Shown here piece by piece: positions 8,310 through 16,727 of a DNA stretch of 64,000 nt. Under the pieces are notes generated by a model. That model was not told the origin of the DNA. It saw only the letters and a list, made by a program, of their open reading frames with translations, and searched no databases. This stretch comes from Mesorhizobium sp. (GTDB taxonomy: Bacteria; Pseudomonadota; Alphaproteobacteria; Rhizobiales; Rhizobiaceae), in contig NZ_JAMLIG010000001.1 of assembly GCF_023954305.1 (NCBI RefSeq), positions 3,244,001-3,308,000 on the forward strand, given 5' to 3'. How positions within the stretch are numbered: the stretch's first letter is position 1; the number at the start of each line of letters is the position of its first letter. The translations under genes were made by a program, and so were the position numbers.

Positions 8310-10396
8310 CAGTTCGTACCCACCACCAGATTTCCGAATACGTCGGCCACAGCTTTTGCGCCGGGAGGAACGACCACGCTCTGTCCCGGGAATTCGACGA
8401 TGCAGGGCCCCGCGACACTGGCTCCCGGGTTCGGGAACACCGTCTTGTAGATCGCCGTATCGAGCGCCGCCGACGGGTCGTCGAAGACGACCTTGCGCGA
8501 CCCGGCGCGCGTGATCGGATCGCCCAGCGATCCGCGCGCAGGCGGCGGAAGCGAGCAGCTGCCTGCGGCGCGGATCGACAGGAGTTCGAAGCCGGCGCTC
8601 GAATAGGACGAGCCGCGACCGAACAGCTGTTCGTAGAGCGCCTCGAATCGGGCGGTCAGGTCAGAGAAGCCATCCTGATCGAGCGTCTGGCCCGAGAGCG
8701 GCACATCGAGGTGGTTGGTCTGACCTCGGAACCGGATCGCTGCCACAAGTTCGATAGCCACATCGCGATCCGGCGACGCGAGCAGCAGATTGCGCCGCGT
8801 TTCCGCTACAGCCTGCGCGATGCTGGCATTGACGCTCTCGATCTGGTCCGTCGTCGGCTGGTCACCTGGCGCCACGCGGACATAGGTGGGGCGCTCGGTG
8901 GAGAAGCCGAGGTCGGCATTGCCGGTGCCGTAGGCAGATTGGGCGGTGGCGGCCGCCGGGACAACAAAGCCCTTGAGCCCTAGTTCTGCAGCCAGAACCC
9001 ATGCATGAGACGGTCCCGCCCCGCCGTTGGCAAACAAGGTGAACTCCTGCGGATTGTGGCCGCGCTCGACGGTCATCCGGCGAAGCAGGTCGGCCATCTT
9101 GCTGTCGAGAACCTTGCGGATACCCCACGCCGCCTCCATCAGCCCAAGCCCGAGCGGCACGGCGACGTGGTCGTGAATCGCGCGCCGCGCGGCTTCGACG
9201 TCCAGGCGCATGCGCCCGCCGAGGAAATTGTCGGGATCCAGGACGCCGAGCACGAGGTCGGCATCCGTCGCCGTCGGCAGGATTCCGCCCCTTCCGTAGC
9301 AGGCCGGCCCAGGCGTCGAACCCGCACTGCCAGGGCCAACGCGCAATTCGCCGCCCTCGGCGCGCGCTATGCTGCCGCCGCCCGCGCCGATCGAGTCGAC
9401 GTCGACCGAGTGGACGCGGATGTCGGCGCCGCTGATGGATATTTCGGAGCGCATGACCGGCGCGCCGGCGACGATCACGCCCACGTCGAAGCTGGTGCCG
9501 CCGATGTCGGTCGTGAGCATATTGCCCAGGCCCATCGTTCGCCCCATCGCCTCCGTTCCCTTGACGCCGGCGGCAGGGCCGGAAAACAGCGCGATCGCCG
9601 GTCGATCGGTGAGAACCTCGGTCGGCAGGACGCCGCCGTTGCAGGTCATCATCAGAACCGGGACCGGCATGCCCGCGGCCCGCAGCTCGCTTTCGAGCCG
9701 GGAAAGGTAACGTCCGGCGATTGGTCCGAGCGCCGCGTTCGCCGCTGTCGTCGACATGCGCGCGTATTCACCGATCGTCGGCGATATGTCATGCGACAGG
9801 CTGACGAAAACATTCGGCAGTTCCTCGGTCAGGAGGCTGCGCAAGCGCAGTTCGTGGACCGGATTGACCGTCGCGAAGAGCGTGCAGACCGCGACCGCTT
9901 CCACGCCTTCGTCGCGCAAATCCGCGAGAATCTTGCGTGCGCCGGCTTCGTCGAGCGGTATTACGACATTGCCGTTGGCGTCGATGCGTTCATCGACTTC
10001 ACGGATCATCGAACGCGCGACAAGGGGCGGATGGCGGTTGCGCAGATAGGGATTCGTCAACTCGATCTCATTGAGTCCCGAGGTCTGACGACGCATGCGG
10101 CCGATTTCCAGCGTGTCGGCAAAGCCGCGAGTCGTAATGATCGCCGTCTTGGCAGCGTTGCCCGTCAGGAGCGCATTCAGTCCGACGGTGGTGCCGTGAC
10201 CGAAACGCTCGATGCCCGAGCAGAACTGTTCCAAGCTCAGGCCATATGCCTCCGCCGCCAGTCTGATTGCGTCCATGACGCCGCCGAACACGTCCTTCGT
10301 GGTCGGCGACTTGAACACGCGCGAGCGCCCGTCGTCGGAGGCAACCCAAAGGTCGGTGAACGTTCCGCCGACATCTGTCCCCACATGAAACTTCAC
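8309..10396 (-). CDS. HyuA-type subunit (hydantoinase A / acetone-acetophenone carboxylase family, ATP-binding)
   Basis: The ATP-binding subunit that pairs with the HyuB-type protein. Its ASKHA-like fold phosphorylates the substrate enol or amide. The 695-residue protein begins with the phosphate-binding motif DVGGTFTDLWVA, has FGHGTTVGLNALLTG, and a second nucleotide motif LTTDIGGTSFDVG. DSIGAGGGSIA and FANGGAGPSHAW are also family hallmarks. Members include N-methylhydantoinase, 5-oxoprolinase, and acetone and acetophenone carboxylases. Sequence alone does not separate them. It is the first gene of the five-gene minus-strand operon and reads divergently from dctP across a 342-bp control region. 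Confidence 0.88.
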   Translation of the reverse strand: MKFHVGTDVGGTFTDLWVASDDGRSRVFKSPTTKDVFGGVMDAIRLAAEAYGLSLEQFCSGIERFGHGTTVGLNALLTGNAAKTAIITTRGFADTLEIGRMRRQTSGLNEIELTNPYLRNRHPPLVARSMIREVDERIDANGNVVIPLDEAGARKILADLRDEGVEAVAVCTLFATVNPVHELRLRSLLTEELPNVFVSLSHDISPTIGEYARMSTTAANAALGPIAGRYLSRLESELRAAGMPVPVLMMTCNGGVLPTEVLTDRPAIALFSGPAAGVKGTEAMGRTMGLGNMLTTDIGGTSFDVGVIVAGAPVMRSEISISGADIRVHSVDVDSIGAGGGSIARAEGGELRVGPGSAGSTPGPACYGRGGILPTATDADLVLGVLDPDNFLGGRMRLDVEAARRAIHDHVAVPLGLGLMEAAWGIRKVLDSKMADLLRRMTVERGHNPQEFTLFANGGAGPSHAWVLAAELGLKGFVVPAAATAQSAYGTGNADLGFSTERPTYVRVAPGDQPTTDQIESVNASIAQAVAETRRNLLLASPDRDVAIELVAAIRFRGQTNHLDVPLSGQTLDQDGFSDLTARFEALYEQLFGRGSSYSSAGFELLSIRAAGSCSLPPPARGSLGDPITRAGSRKVVFDDPSAALDTAIYKTVFPNPGASVAGPCIVEFPGQSVVVPPGAKAVADVFGNLVVGTN

Positions 10397-10738
10397 CGAT
10401 GCACCTCTCGCCCTTCTGCTGGAAATCCAGGACCACAGCGTCTCCAGCCAACGTCAAAAGCGCCGACCAGACATGGCGGAAACATCGGCGAGAAAACTGC
10501 GCGCTTCAATGTCCCGGCGTGCGCGTGAATAGCATCATCGTGCGATGGACCGGCGACCCTGCCTCCGACGGAAACTCAGGTCGATTGCCGCAAGCGACTG
10601 AAACTAAACGCGAAAAATCAGATGCGATGTGATCGGCGAATTCGCGGCCGTAACGGCATCCAAGCTATTGACTCCGGCGCCCGCCCGATGAGTAATACAG
10701 CTGTATCGCAATGTGAACGATACCAAGGGAGGAAATCG
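10397..10738. promoter_or_regulatory. Divergent control region between hyuA-like operon and dctP
   Basis: This 342-bp region separates two divergent operons. On the plus strand a sigma-70-like promoter can be read: TTGACT at 10668-10673 and TAATAC at 10693-10698 (19-bp spacer). A perfect 12-bp palindrome, ATACAGCTGTAT, lies at 10695-10706 and overlaps the proposed -10 box. It resembles the short palindromes bound by GntR-family repressors. No regulator gene lies beside it. The ribosome site of dctP (AAGGGAGGAAATCG) ends the region. No equally clear minus-strand promoter was found. Confidence 0.5.
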
Positions 10739-11743
10739 ATGAACAGAATGCTCCGGGCGGTCTCGTCCGCCGCGATTACACTTGGCACCCTGGTCGGCGT
10801 CGCAACTGCCCACGCAGAGACGTTGCGGGTTTCGCTCTTCACGCCGCCCAGCCATGTTTTCAACCAAGCGCTCGCAGCCTGGGGCGAGGAGTTGAAGGCG
10901 AAGAGCGGCGGCGAACTGACGCTCGAATTTTTCCCGGCCGGCCAGTTGGCGCCGCCGCCGCGCCAGTACGATTTGTTGCGATCGGGCGGAGCGGACATCA
11001 CCGTGCTCCTGCAGAGTGCGACGCCGGGCCGTTTTCCGATGTCCGAACTGCCAGGCCTGCCCTTGAAGCAACCCTCGGCGGGGAACTCGGCCGAAATCAT
11101 GTCGAGGCGCTATACGGAACTTGCCCCGGAGTTCCTGGCCTCGGAATACGAAGGCGAGAAGATCCTCTGGATGGCGGTTTCGCCCCAGCTGCATACCTTT
11201 CTCGCCAAGACCGAGCCGCTCGGCCTCGAGGCATTCAAGGGGCTCAGGATCCGCTATGCGGGAGCGATCTCACAGAAGATTGTCGAGGCCTTTGGTGCGA
11301 CGCCGGTTCCGGTGCCTCCCGCCGAGACGGCTGACGCGATGGGCAAGGGAGTCGTGGACGGGACGATGTTCACGTACGAGGGGCTGCAATCCTTCGATGT
11401 GGGGCCGGTCACAAAATACGCCACCGAACCCGGCTTGTCGTCGCAGACCTTTACGTTCCTGATGTCGAAGGCTGCCTATGATCGGTTGTCTCCGGAAGTG
11501 CAGAAGCTGGTCGACGACAGCATCGGACCCGATCGGGCCGCATGGTTCGGAGCCTTGATGGACAAGGCCGAGGAAAAGGGCCGCCAGTACGTCATCGACG
11601 GCGGCGCAAAGATCACGACCTTGCCGGAGGCGGAGCAGGCGAAGCTGGCTGATAACTTGTCCGCAGTGATCGACGGGATGGTGGCCGCGGTCGAGGGCGC
11701 GGGAAAGCCTGCGAAGGCATTTCTGGACGCGTATACCAAGTAA
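10739..11743 (+). CDS. dctP: TRAP transporter solute-binding protein (DctP family)
   Basis: A periplasmic binding protein that captures the substrate for the TRAP permease. The ATG at 10739 is chosen over an upstream in-frame start at 10622. It follows a strong ribosome site (GGGAGGAAATCG), and the protein then starts with a normal signal peptide (MNRMLRAVSSAAITLGTLVG, cleavage after AHA near residue 26). The mature part reads ETLRVSLFTPPSHVFNQAL and continues with the DctP features FFPAGQLAPPP and GLRIRYAG. Length is 334 residues, typical for the family. It leads a three-gene operon with dctQ and dctM and is divergent from the carboxylase-like operon, so it likely binds that pathway's growth substrate. 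Confidence 0.9.
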   Translation: MNRMLRAVSSAAITLGTLVGVATAHAETLRVSLFTPPSHVFNQALAAWGEELKAKSGGELTLEFFPAGQLAPPPRQYDLLRSGGADITVLLQSATPGRFPMSELPGLPLKQPSAGNSAEIMSRRYTELAPEFLASEYEGEKILWMAVSPQLHTFLAKTEPLGLEAFKGLRIRYAGAISQKIVEAFGATPVPVPPAETADAMGKGVVDGTMFTYEGLQSFDVGPVTKYATEPGLSSQTFTFLMSKAAYDRLSPEVQKLVDDSIGPDRAAWFGALMDKAEEKGRQYVIDGGAKITTLPEAEQAKLADNLSAVIDGMVAAVEGAGKPAKAFLDAYTK

Positions 11744-11800
11744 GCAGATGCGATCATCCGCGGCGAGTGGCTCGCGGGACGTGTCATCGGGAGGGTTCAG

Positions 11801-12331
11801 GTGGAGAACGGGAGTCGACAATTCCGTGACAGCGTCGTCGCGCAGCTGATGCTGCGCGTCGCCAGTGTGGCGCTCGCCGCGATCACGCTCGTGATCGTGG
11901 CGGACGTCGTGCTGCGTTCCGTATTCAACACGCCGGTCAGAGGGGCTTACGACGTTGTCACCATCGGACTTCTGGTGATGGTGTTCTTTGGCATCGCGAC
12001 GGTGATCGATCGCGGGGCCGAAATCACTGTCGACCTGATCGATGCCGTCCTCCCGGCCGGCGCTCTCCGTTTTCTCGCGCTGGTGGCGGCACTGGTGACG
12101 GTCGTCCTGGTGCTGTTCCTCGGCTGGTCGATGGTCGCGCCTGCGGTCGATGCCTGGCGCTGGGGCGGCCATTCGCTTGAACTGGGCGTGCCGGAATGGG
12201 TTCGGTGGGCGCTGGCCTTCCTCGGACTTGCCGGCATCGTGTGGGTGGCGATTTTGAAGGCGGTTCGGATGGCGAATCGTCGGGATCGACCAGTGGGCAG
12301 TGCAGCTGAGAACGAGGAAGACGGATTGTGA
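11801..12331 (+). CDS. dctQ: TRAP transporter small permease (DctQ family)
   Basis: The small membrane subunit of the TRAP transporter. The 176-residue protein has four predicted membrane helices (about residues 17-37, 50-70, 87-110 and 133-155) and the motif VVLRSVFNTPVRGAYDV typical of DctQ. The GTG start at 11801 is preceded by GGGAGGGTTCAG. Its stop overlaps the GTG start of dctM (GTGA), which shows translational coupling. Unlike the left-edge transporter of this cluster, Q and M are separate genes here, so the two TRAP systems are not recent duplicates. Confidence 0.88.
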   Translation: MENGSRQFRDSVVAQLMLRVASVALAAITLVIVADVVLRSVFNTPVRGAYDVVTIGLLVMVFFGIATVIDRGAEITVDLIDAVLPAGALRFLALVAALVTVVLVLFLGWSMVAPAVDAWRWGGHSLELGVPEWVRWALAFLGLAGIVWVAILKAVRMANRRDRPVGSAAENEEDGL

Positions 12332-13626
12332 GCAGCGCAACACTTGGTCTCTTGTCCATTGCTGGCATGGTGGTGTTCCTGTTCCTGCGCCAGCCGGTCT
12401 GGCTCGCGATGGGGGTCGGCGGCGTCCTCGCCAACTGGTGGCTGAACGGATCGTCGGTGGCGATGCTGGTGTCGGGAACGACCTTCTTCGACACAGCCTC
12501 CTCGTTCAATCTCGCCGTCATCCCACTGTTCGTCCTGATGGGCGAGGTCGCGACCTCTTCGAGAATGTCGGCTGAGCTCTTCAATGCGGCCAGGGTCGTC
12601 CTATCCGGCGTGCGCGGAGCTCTGTCGATCGCATCGATCGCGGCTGCGGGCGCCTTCGGCGCGATCTGCGGGTCATCGGTTGCCACAGCGGCCAGCATGA
12701 GCCGCATCGCAATGCCGGAAATGGCCCGCGCCGGTTACGACGAGGGCTATTCGGCGGCGTCGGTCGCGGCGGGAGGATCCTTGGGCATACTGATCCCGCC
12801 ATCGATCATCCTGGTCATTTACGGATCGATCAGCGAGACATCGGTGGCACGCCTCTTCGCCGCGTCGATGCTCCCAGGCATTTTGATGCTGGCACTGTAC
12901 ATGATCATCGCACTGGTCGTGGCGCATCGGCGCGGAGCAGCGCCCGACGAAGCCAGCGTCGGTCTTGCAGCTCGCCTCCGGGCACTGAGAGAACCGTGGC
13001 AGTTCGCGCTGCTCTTTACGGTGACGATCGGAGGCATGTATGCTGGCGTCTTCAGCCCCAACGAGGCCGCCGCGATAGGCGCCTTTGGCGCCATCCTGCT
13101 CGGGTTCCTGAAGCGCTCGCTCACTTTCGCCGTTCTCGTCAGGGCGATCGAGGCGTCGGTGGTCGTATCCTGCTCGCTTTTCCTCATCGTCGTGGCGGCG
13201 GGCATCTTCTCCAATTTCGTCGTGCAGACCCGCCTGCCGGAAGCGCTGCTCGGCGGCGCCCAATCGATCGGACTGCCGCCTTTCGCGGTGATGAGCCTGA
13301 TCGTCGCAAGCTACATCGTGATGGGCTGCTTCCTCGAAGGACTCGGGATGGTTCTCATCACCGTGCCGGTCTTCCTGCCGATCGTCACCGGATTGGGCTA
13401 TGACCCGATATGGTTCGGCGTGCTCGTTACCGTGCTGGTCGAACTGGGGCTGATAACTCCACCCGTCGGCATGAATCTCTTCATCATCAAAGCCCAGGTG
13501 CCAGGCCTTTCGCTATCCAGTCTCTACCGGGGTATCGTACCCTTCCTGATCGCTCCGACAATCGTGGTGATCGTGCTCTTCGCGCTACCGCAGATTGCTC
13601 TTTGGCTTCCCGCGGTTCTCTACTGA
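12328..13626 (+). CDS. dctM: TRAP transporter large permease (DctM family)
   Basis: The large channel subunit, with about 12 hydrophobic helices over 432 residues. The family signature GAFGAICGSSVATAASMSRI lies near residue 110. GGSLGILIPPSIILVIYG follows, and the C-terminal repeat has GMNLFIIKAQVP. The GTG start overlaps the dctQ stop. With dctP and dctQ it forms a complete sodium-coupled TRAP importer. The operon ends here, and a 500-bp region without a gene follows. Confidence 0.93.
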   Translation: MSSATLGLLSIAGMVVFLFLRQPVWLAMGVGGVLANWWLNGSSVAMLVSGTTFFDTASSFNLAVIPLFVLMGEVATSSRMSAELFNAARVVLSGVRGALSIASIAAAGAFGAICGSSVATAASMSRIAMPEMARAGYDEGYSAASVAAGGSLGILIPPSIILVIYGSISETSVARLFAASMLPGILMLALYMIIALVVAHRRGAAPDEASVGLAARLRALREPWQFALLFTVTIGGMYAGVFSPNEAAAIGAFGAILLGFLKRSLTFAVLVRAIEASVVVSCSLFLIVVAAGIFSNFVVQTRLPEALLGGAQSIGLPPFAVMSLIVASYIVMGCFLEGLGMVLITVPVFLPIVTGLGYDPIWFGVLVTVLVELGLITPPVGMNLFIIKAQVPGLSLSSLYRGIVPFLIAPTIVVIVLFALPQIALWLPAVLY

Positions 13627-14124
13627 TTTGGGCAGGCGTGCGTGATTGGTCTCCCACCCCGTCGATCGATCTCGATGCGGGCGACAAGGACCTGCCCCGC
13701 GGACGGGCAGATTTGGTAGGGCATTGACGGTTTGGCCGGCCTGTCGAAGGAAGAAAGGCGATGGTTCGGCGTCGCCGACACGGCATCGGTTTCACGCGCC
13801 AGGTCGTGCAGGGGTATGTTGCCGGCGGGACGCTCCACTGCCCTGAAAGCGGAGCTGGAAGGGCCCTTGTAGTTCGAACCCGATTCGCTCCACCCGCTGG
13901 CGCGAGCCGGATACCGTCGGAGTCCGGACGCCGGCGGGAGGAGTTGGAAGGAGCAGATCGCGTCGGGTGACGGTAGCTCCAACACTCATGCACTATGATC
14001 TCGGATACATCGATCTGGAACAGAGGACCTTGCAGACCATCGACAACCCGTTCCGCACGAGGTTGTCACCCATGTCCTAGGAACAATCCGTTACCTATGT
14101 GTCCGGGTCGGACAGGGTGAGTGA
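13627..14124. other. Gene-free region downstream of dctM
   Basis: About 500 bases without a gene I can support. Short open frames on both strands are overlapping and arginine/proline-rich. None has a ribosome site or a recognisable motif. No insertion-sequence ends or tRNA-derived repeats were seen, even though a tRNA gene follows at once. The stretch may be a decayed remnant. Confidence 0.45.
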
Positions 14125-14201
14125 TGGTAGCGGAGGAGGGATTTGAACCCCCGACACAAGGATTATGATTCCTCTGCTCTAACCAACTGAGCTACTCCGC
14201 C
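14125..14201 (-). tRNA. tRNA-Met (CAT anticodon, elongator type)
   Basis: The minus strand folds into a complete cloverleaf: acceptor stem GGCGGAG paired with CTCCGCT, D arm GCTC/GAGC, anticodon stem GAGGA/TCCTT with loop ATCATAA, and T arm GGGGG-TTCAAAT-CCCTC. The 3' CCA is encoded. The anticodon is CAT. The first base pair (G-T rather than an unpaired C) argues against initiator tRNA. A lysidine-modified tRNA-Ile2 is possible in principle, but the body matches alphaproteobacterial elongator tRNA-Met. Confidence 0.95.
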
Positions 14202-14492
14202 CCAGGTCGCATGCGGCAGGGCGCGAGGCCTTGCGGGGACGCGCGGGATATAGTGTGGGCCGGAATGCGATGTCAAGCATTGCCGGCTGTGCGGCCCGGA
14301 CCGATTGCAGACTATTTCGAGGATCCTCGGACAAGCTGCGCGAAACCGGGGACAGCGCCGCTGCCGGTCCGCTCGGACCCTCAGAGCACCTGTGGCGCAC
14401 GGCCGTTGACGCTGCGTCCGCGGGCCGTCGGGGTTGAGTTCGCCCGTTTCGCTGGCTATGTGTCTGCCACCTTTTCTCCTGGAACGACATTC

Positions 14493-15446
14493 ATGGCGCC
14501 GCGCATTGCAGTCCTCGGCTGCGGATATTGGGGCAGCAACCATATCCGCACCCTGAAGTCGCTAGGCGCGCTGCATGCTGTTTCCGACGTCAACGCCGCG
14601 CGTGCCGAGGGCTTCGCCGTCGAACAGGACGTGCTGGCGATTGCGCCCGATGACCTGTTTTCGCGCGACGACATCGACGCCATCGCCATGGCTCTGCCGC
14701 CGCAGTTCCACGCTGAGATGGCGATCCGCGCGGTCGAGGCCGGAAAGGACGTGCTGGTCGAAAAGCCGATCGCGCTGACAGTGGCCGACGCCGAGCTCGC
14801 GGTGGCGGCGGCGAAAGCGGCGGGGCGCATCTTCATGACCGGCCATGTGCTGCGCTTCCACCCCGCCTTCGAGACGCTGAAGGAACTGATCGACCGCGGC
14901 GACCTCGGCGAAATCAAATACATCCATTCGCACCGGCTCGGCCTCGGCAAGTTCCATACCGAGAACGACGCGCTATGGGATCTCGCCCCGCACGATCTGT
15001 CGATGATCCTGGCCATTACCGGGGCCGCGCCTATCGAGGTGCGCGGCGAGGGGGCGGCCCTGCTCGACCACCTCTCCGACTTCGCCCATCTGCACATGCG
15101 CTTCCCCAACGGTTTGCGCAGTCACCTCTTTACCTCGCGACTCAATCCCTATCGCGAGCGTCGGCTGACGGTGGTCGGCACCAAGTCGATGGCGGTGTTC
15201 GACGACGTCGAACCCTGGGAGCGCAAGCTCGCCGTCTACCGCCATGCGGTCTGGCAGGACAGCGGCCACTGGGCCTTCACCGCCAACGAGCCGACCTACG
15301 TGCCGGTCGCCGAAGGCATGCCGCTGACGCGCGAACTGCAGCATTTCCTCTCCTGTATCGAGACACGTTCCGAGCCGCGTACCAGCGGGGAGGAGGCGAT
15401 CGGCGTGCTGCGCATCCTCACCGCCGGAACCGTCACGCACGACTGA
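14493..15446 (+). CDS. Gfo/Idh/MocA family NAD(P)-dependent oxidoreductase
   Basis: A sugar or nucleotide-sugar dehydrogenase with an N-terminal Rossmann fold (MAPRIAVLGCGYWGSNHI) and the catalytic-site motif EKPIALT. The ATG at 14493 is preferred because the longer in-frame upstream part is low-complexity and unlike the family. That gives 317 residues, normal length. The next gene in the same direction is a DegT-type aminotransferase. The pair resembles WlbA/WbpB plus WbpE/WlbC, which oxidise and transaminate C3 of UDP-GlcNAcA for surface glycans. The matching acetyltransferase is not in the window, so the exact sugar is unproven. Confidence 0.82.
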   Translation: MAPRIAVLGCGYWGSNHIRTLKSLGALHAVSDVNAARAEGFAVEQDVLAIAPDDLFSRDDIDAIAMALPPQFHAEMAIRAVEAGKDVLVEKPIALTVADAELAVAAAKAAGRIFMTGHVLRFHPAFETLKELIDRGDLGEIKYIHSHRLGLGKFHTENDALWDLAPHDLSMILAITGAAPIEVRGEGAALLDHLSDFAHLHMRFPNGLRSHLFTSRLNPYRERRLTVVGTKSMAVFDDVEPWERKLAVYRHAVWQDSGHWAFTANEPTYVPVAEGMPLTRELQHFLSCIETRSEPRTSGEEAIGVLRILTAGTVTHD

Positions 15447-15585
15447 GCTCTGCGATCACCCCGCCTTACAGGGCCGGGACGTGTGTGAAACCGACGCACT
15501 GGCGCGGGCCGGCGGATCGAATTATGACGGCATGTCCGCCGGCGGCTCCTGGCCGCCCAGCCACAAGACCTGACAAGGGCGACCC

Positions 15586-16725
15586 ATGCAGTTCATCGAC
15601 CTCGCGGCCCAGCGCGCACGCATCAACGACCGCCTGAAAGCCGCGATCGACAAGGTTGTGAACGAAGGCCGCTACATTCTCGGGCCCGAAGTCGCGATGT
15701 TCGAGAAGCAGCTCGCCGACTATGTCGGCGTCAGAAACGTAGTCGCTTGCGCCAACGGCACCGATGCGCTGCTCTTGCCGCTCTATGCCAGCGGAATCGG
15801 CCCTGGCGACGCTGTGTTCGTGCCGAGCTTCACCTTCGCGGCGACGGCCGAAGTCGTGGCGCTCGCCAAGGCCGAGCCTGTCTTCGTCGACATCGATCCG
15901 GATACGTACAACATCGACATCGATAGCCTCGAGGCGGCGATCGCGATGATCAAGGCGGAGGGGCGGTTGAAACCCCGCGCGATCATCCCGGTCGATCTGT
16001 TCGGCCTTGCCGCCGACTATGACGCGATCGGTGCCATTGCGGCCCGCGAGGGGCTGATGGTCATCGAGGACGCGGCGCAGGCGATCGGCGGCGTGCGCAA
16101 GGGCGTCAAGTGCGGTGCCTTCGGCGATATTGCGTCGACGAGCTTCTACCCGGCCAAGCCGCTCGGCTGCTACGGCGACGGCGGGGCGATGTTCACCAAC
16201 GACGATGATCTGGCCGAGCGGCTGCGGTCTTTCGCCTTCCACGGCAAGGGCGAGACTCAGTACGACAATATCCATATCGGGCTGAATTCGCGCCTCGATA
16301 CCATCCAGGCGGCGATCCTGATCGAGAAGCTCGCCATTCTCGAAGACGAGATGGAAGCCCGTCAGGTCGTCGCGAAGCGCTATGCAGAGCGTCTCACCGG
16401 CATCGTCAAGCCGGCGCATATGCCGGCCGCCAATCGCTCCGCCTGGGCCCAGTATGCGATCGAAACCCCGGTGCGCGACGGACTGAAGGCGCATCTGCAG
16501 AGCCAGGGCATTCCGTCGGTGATCTACTACGTCAAGCCGCTGCACCAGCAGCTGGCCTATCAGCGCTTCCCGCGCACGCCCGGCGGACTGGCGGTGTCGG
16601 AGGCGCTGCCGCAGAGGATCCTCTGCCTGCCGATGCATCCCTATCTCAGCGAAGCCGACCAGGACCGCATCTGCGACGAGATCGCCGGTTATGTCGGGCA
16701 TAACGCGGCGATCGCGGCCGAATAG
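15586..16725 (+). CDS. DegT/DnrJ/EryC1/StrS family PLP-dependent aminotransferase
   Basis: A nucleotide-sugar aminotransferase that moves an amino group from glutamate to a keto-sugar. The 379-residue protein starts MQFIDLAAQRARI. It has the cofactor pocket ACANGTDALLL, VIEDAAQAIGG, and the PLP lysine in SFYPAKPLGCYGDGG (Lys191), all family hallmarks. It lies 140 bp downstream of the Gfo/Idh dehydrogenase, with which it likely works on a 3-keto-uronic acid sugar nucleotide. It converges with mnmA, only 2 bp apart, and no terminator hairpin separates them. Confidence 0.9.
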   Translation: MQFIDLAAQRARINDRLKAAIDKVVNEGRYILGPEVAMFEKQLADYVGVRNVVACANGTDALLLPLYASGIGPGDAVFVPSFTFAATAEVVALAKAEPVFVDIDPDTYNIDIDSLEAAIAMIKAEGRLKPRAIIPVDLFGLAADYDAIGAIAAREGLMVIEDAAQAIGGVRKGVKCGAFGDIASTSFYPAKPLGCYGDGGAMFTNDDDLAERLRSFAFHGKGETQYDNIHIGLNSRLDTIQAAILIEKLAILEDEMEARQVVAKRYAERLTGIVKPAHMPAANRSAWAQYAIETPVRDGLKAHLQSQGIPSVIYYVKPLHQQLAYQRFPRTPGGLAVSEALPQRILCLPMHPYLSEADQDRICDEIAGYVGHNAAIAAE

Positions 16726-16727
16726 GA

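Noticed and set aside
9005..10528. A 507-codon open frame on the plus strand opposite hyuA
   Set aside because: It lies antisense to a clear HyuA gene. It is rich in Arg, Ala, Gly and His with no motifs, a common artefact of high-GC coding DNA.
10622..10738. Longer N-terminus for DctP starting at 10622
   Set aside because: The extra 39 residues would hide the signal peptide. The ATG at 10739 has a much better ribosome site.
13620..13985. Possible short minus-strand gene after dctM
   Set aside because: Overlapping open frames in several phases, proline/arginine-rich, with no ribosome site or motif.
14125..14201. tRNA-Ile2 (lysidine-modified CAT) instead of tRNA-Met
   Set aside because: The body sequence fits elongator tRNA-Met of alphaproteobacteria; no Ile2 identity elements were evident to me.
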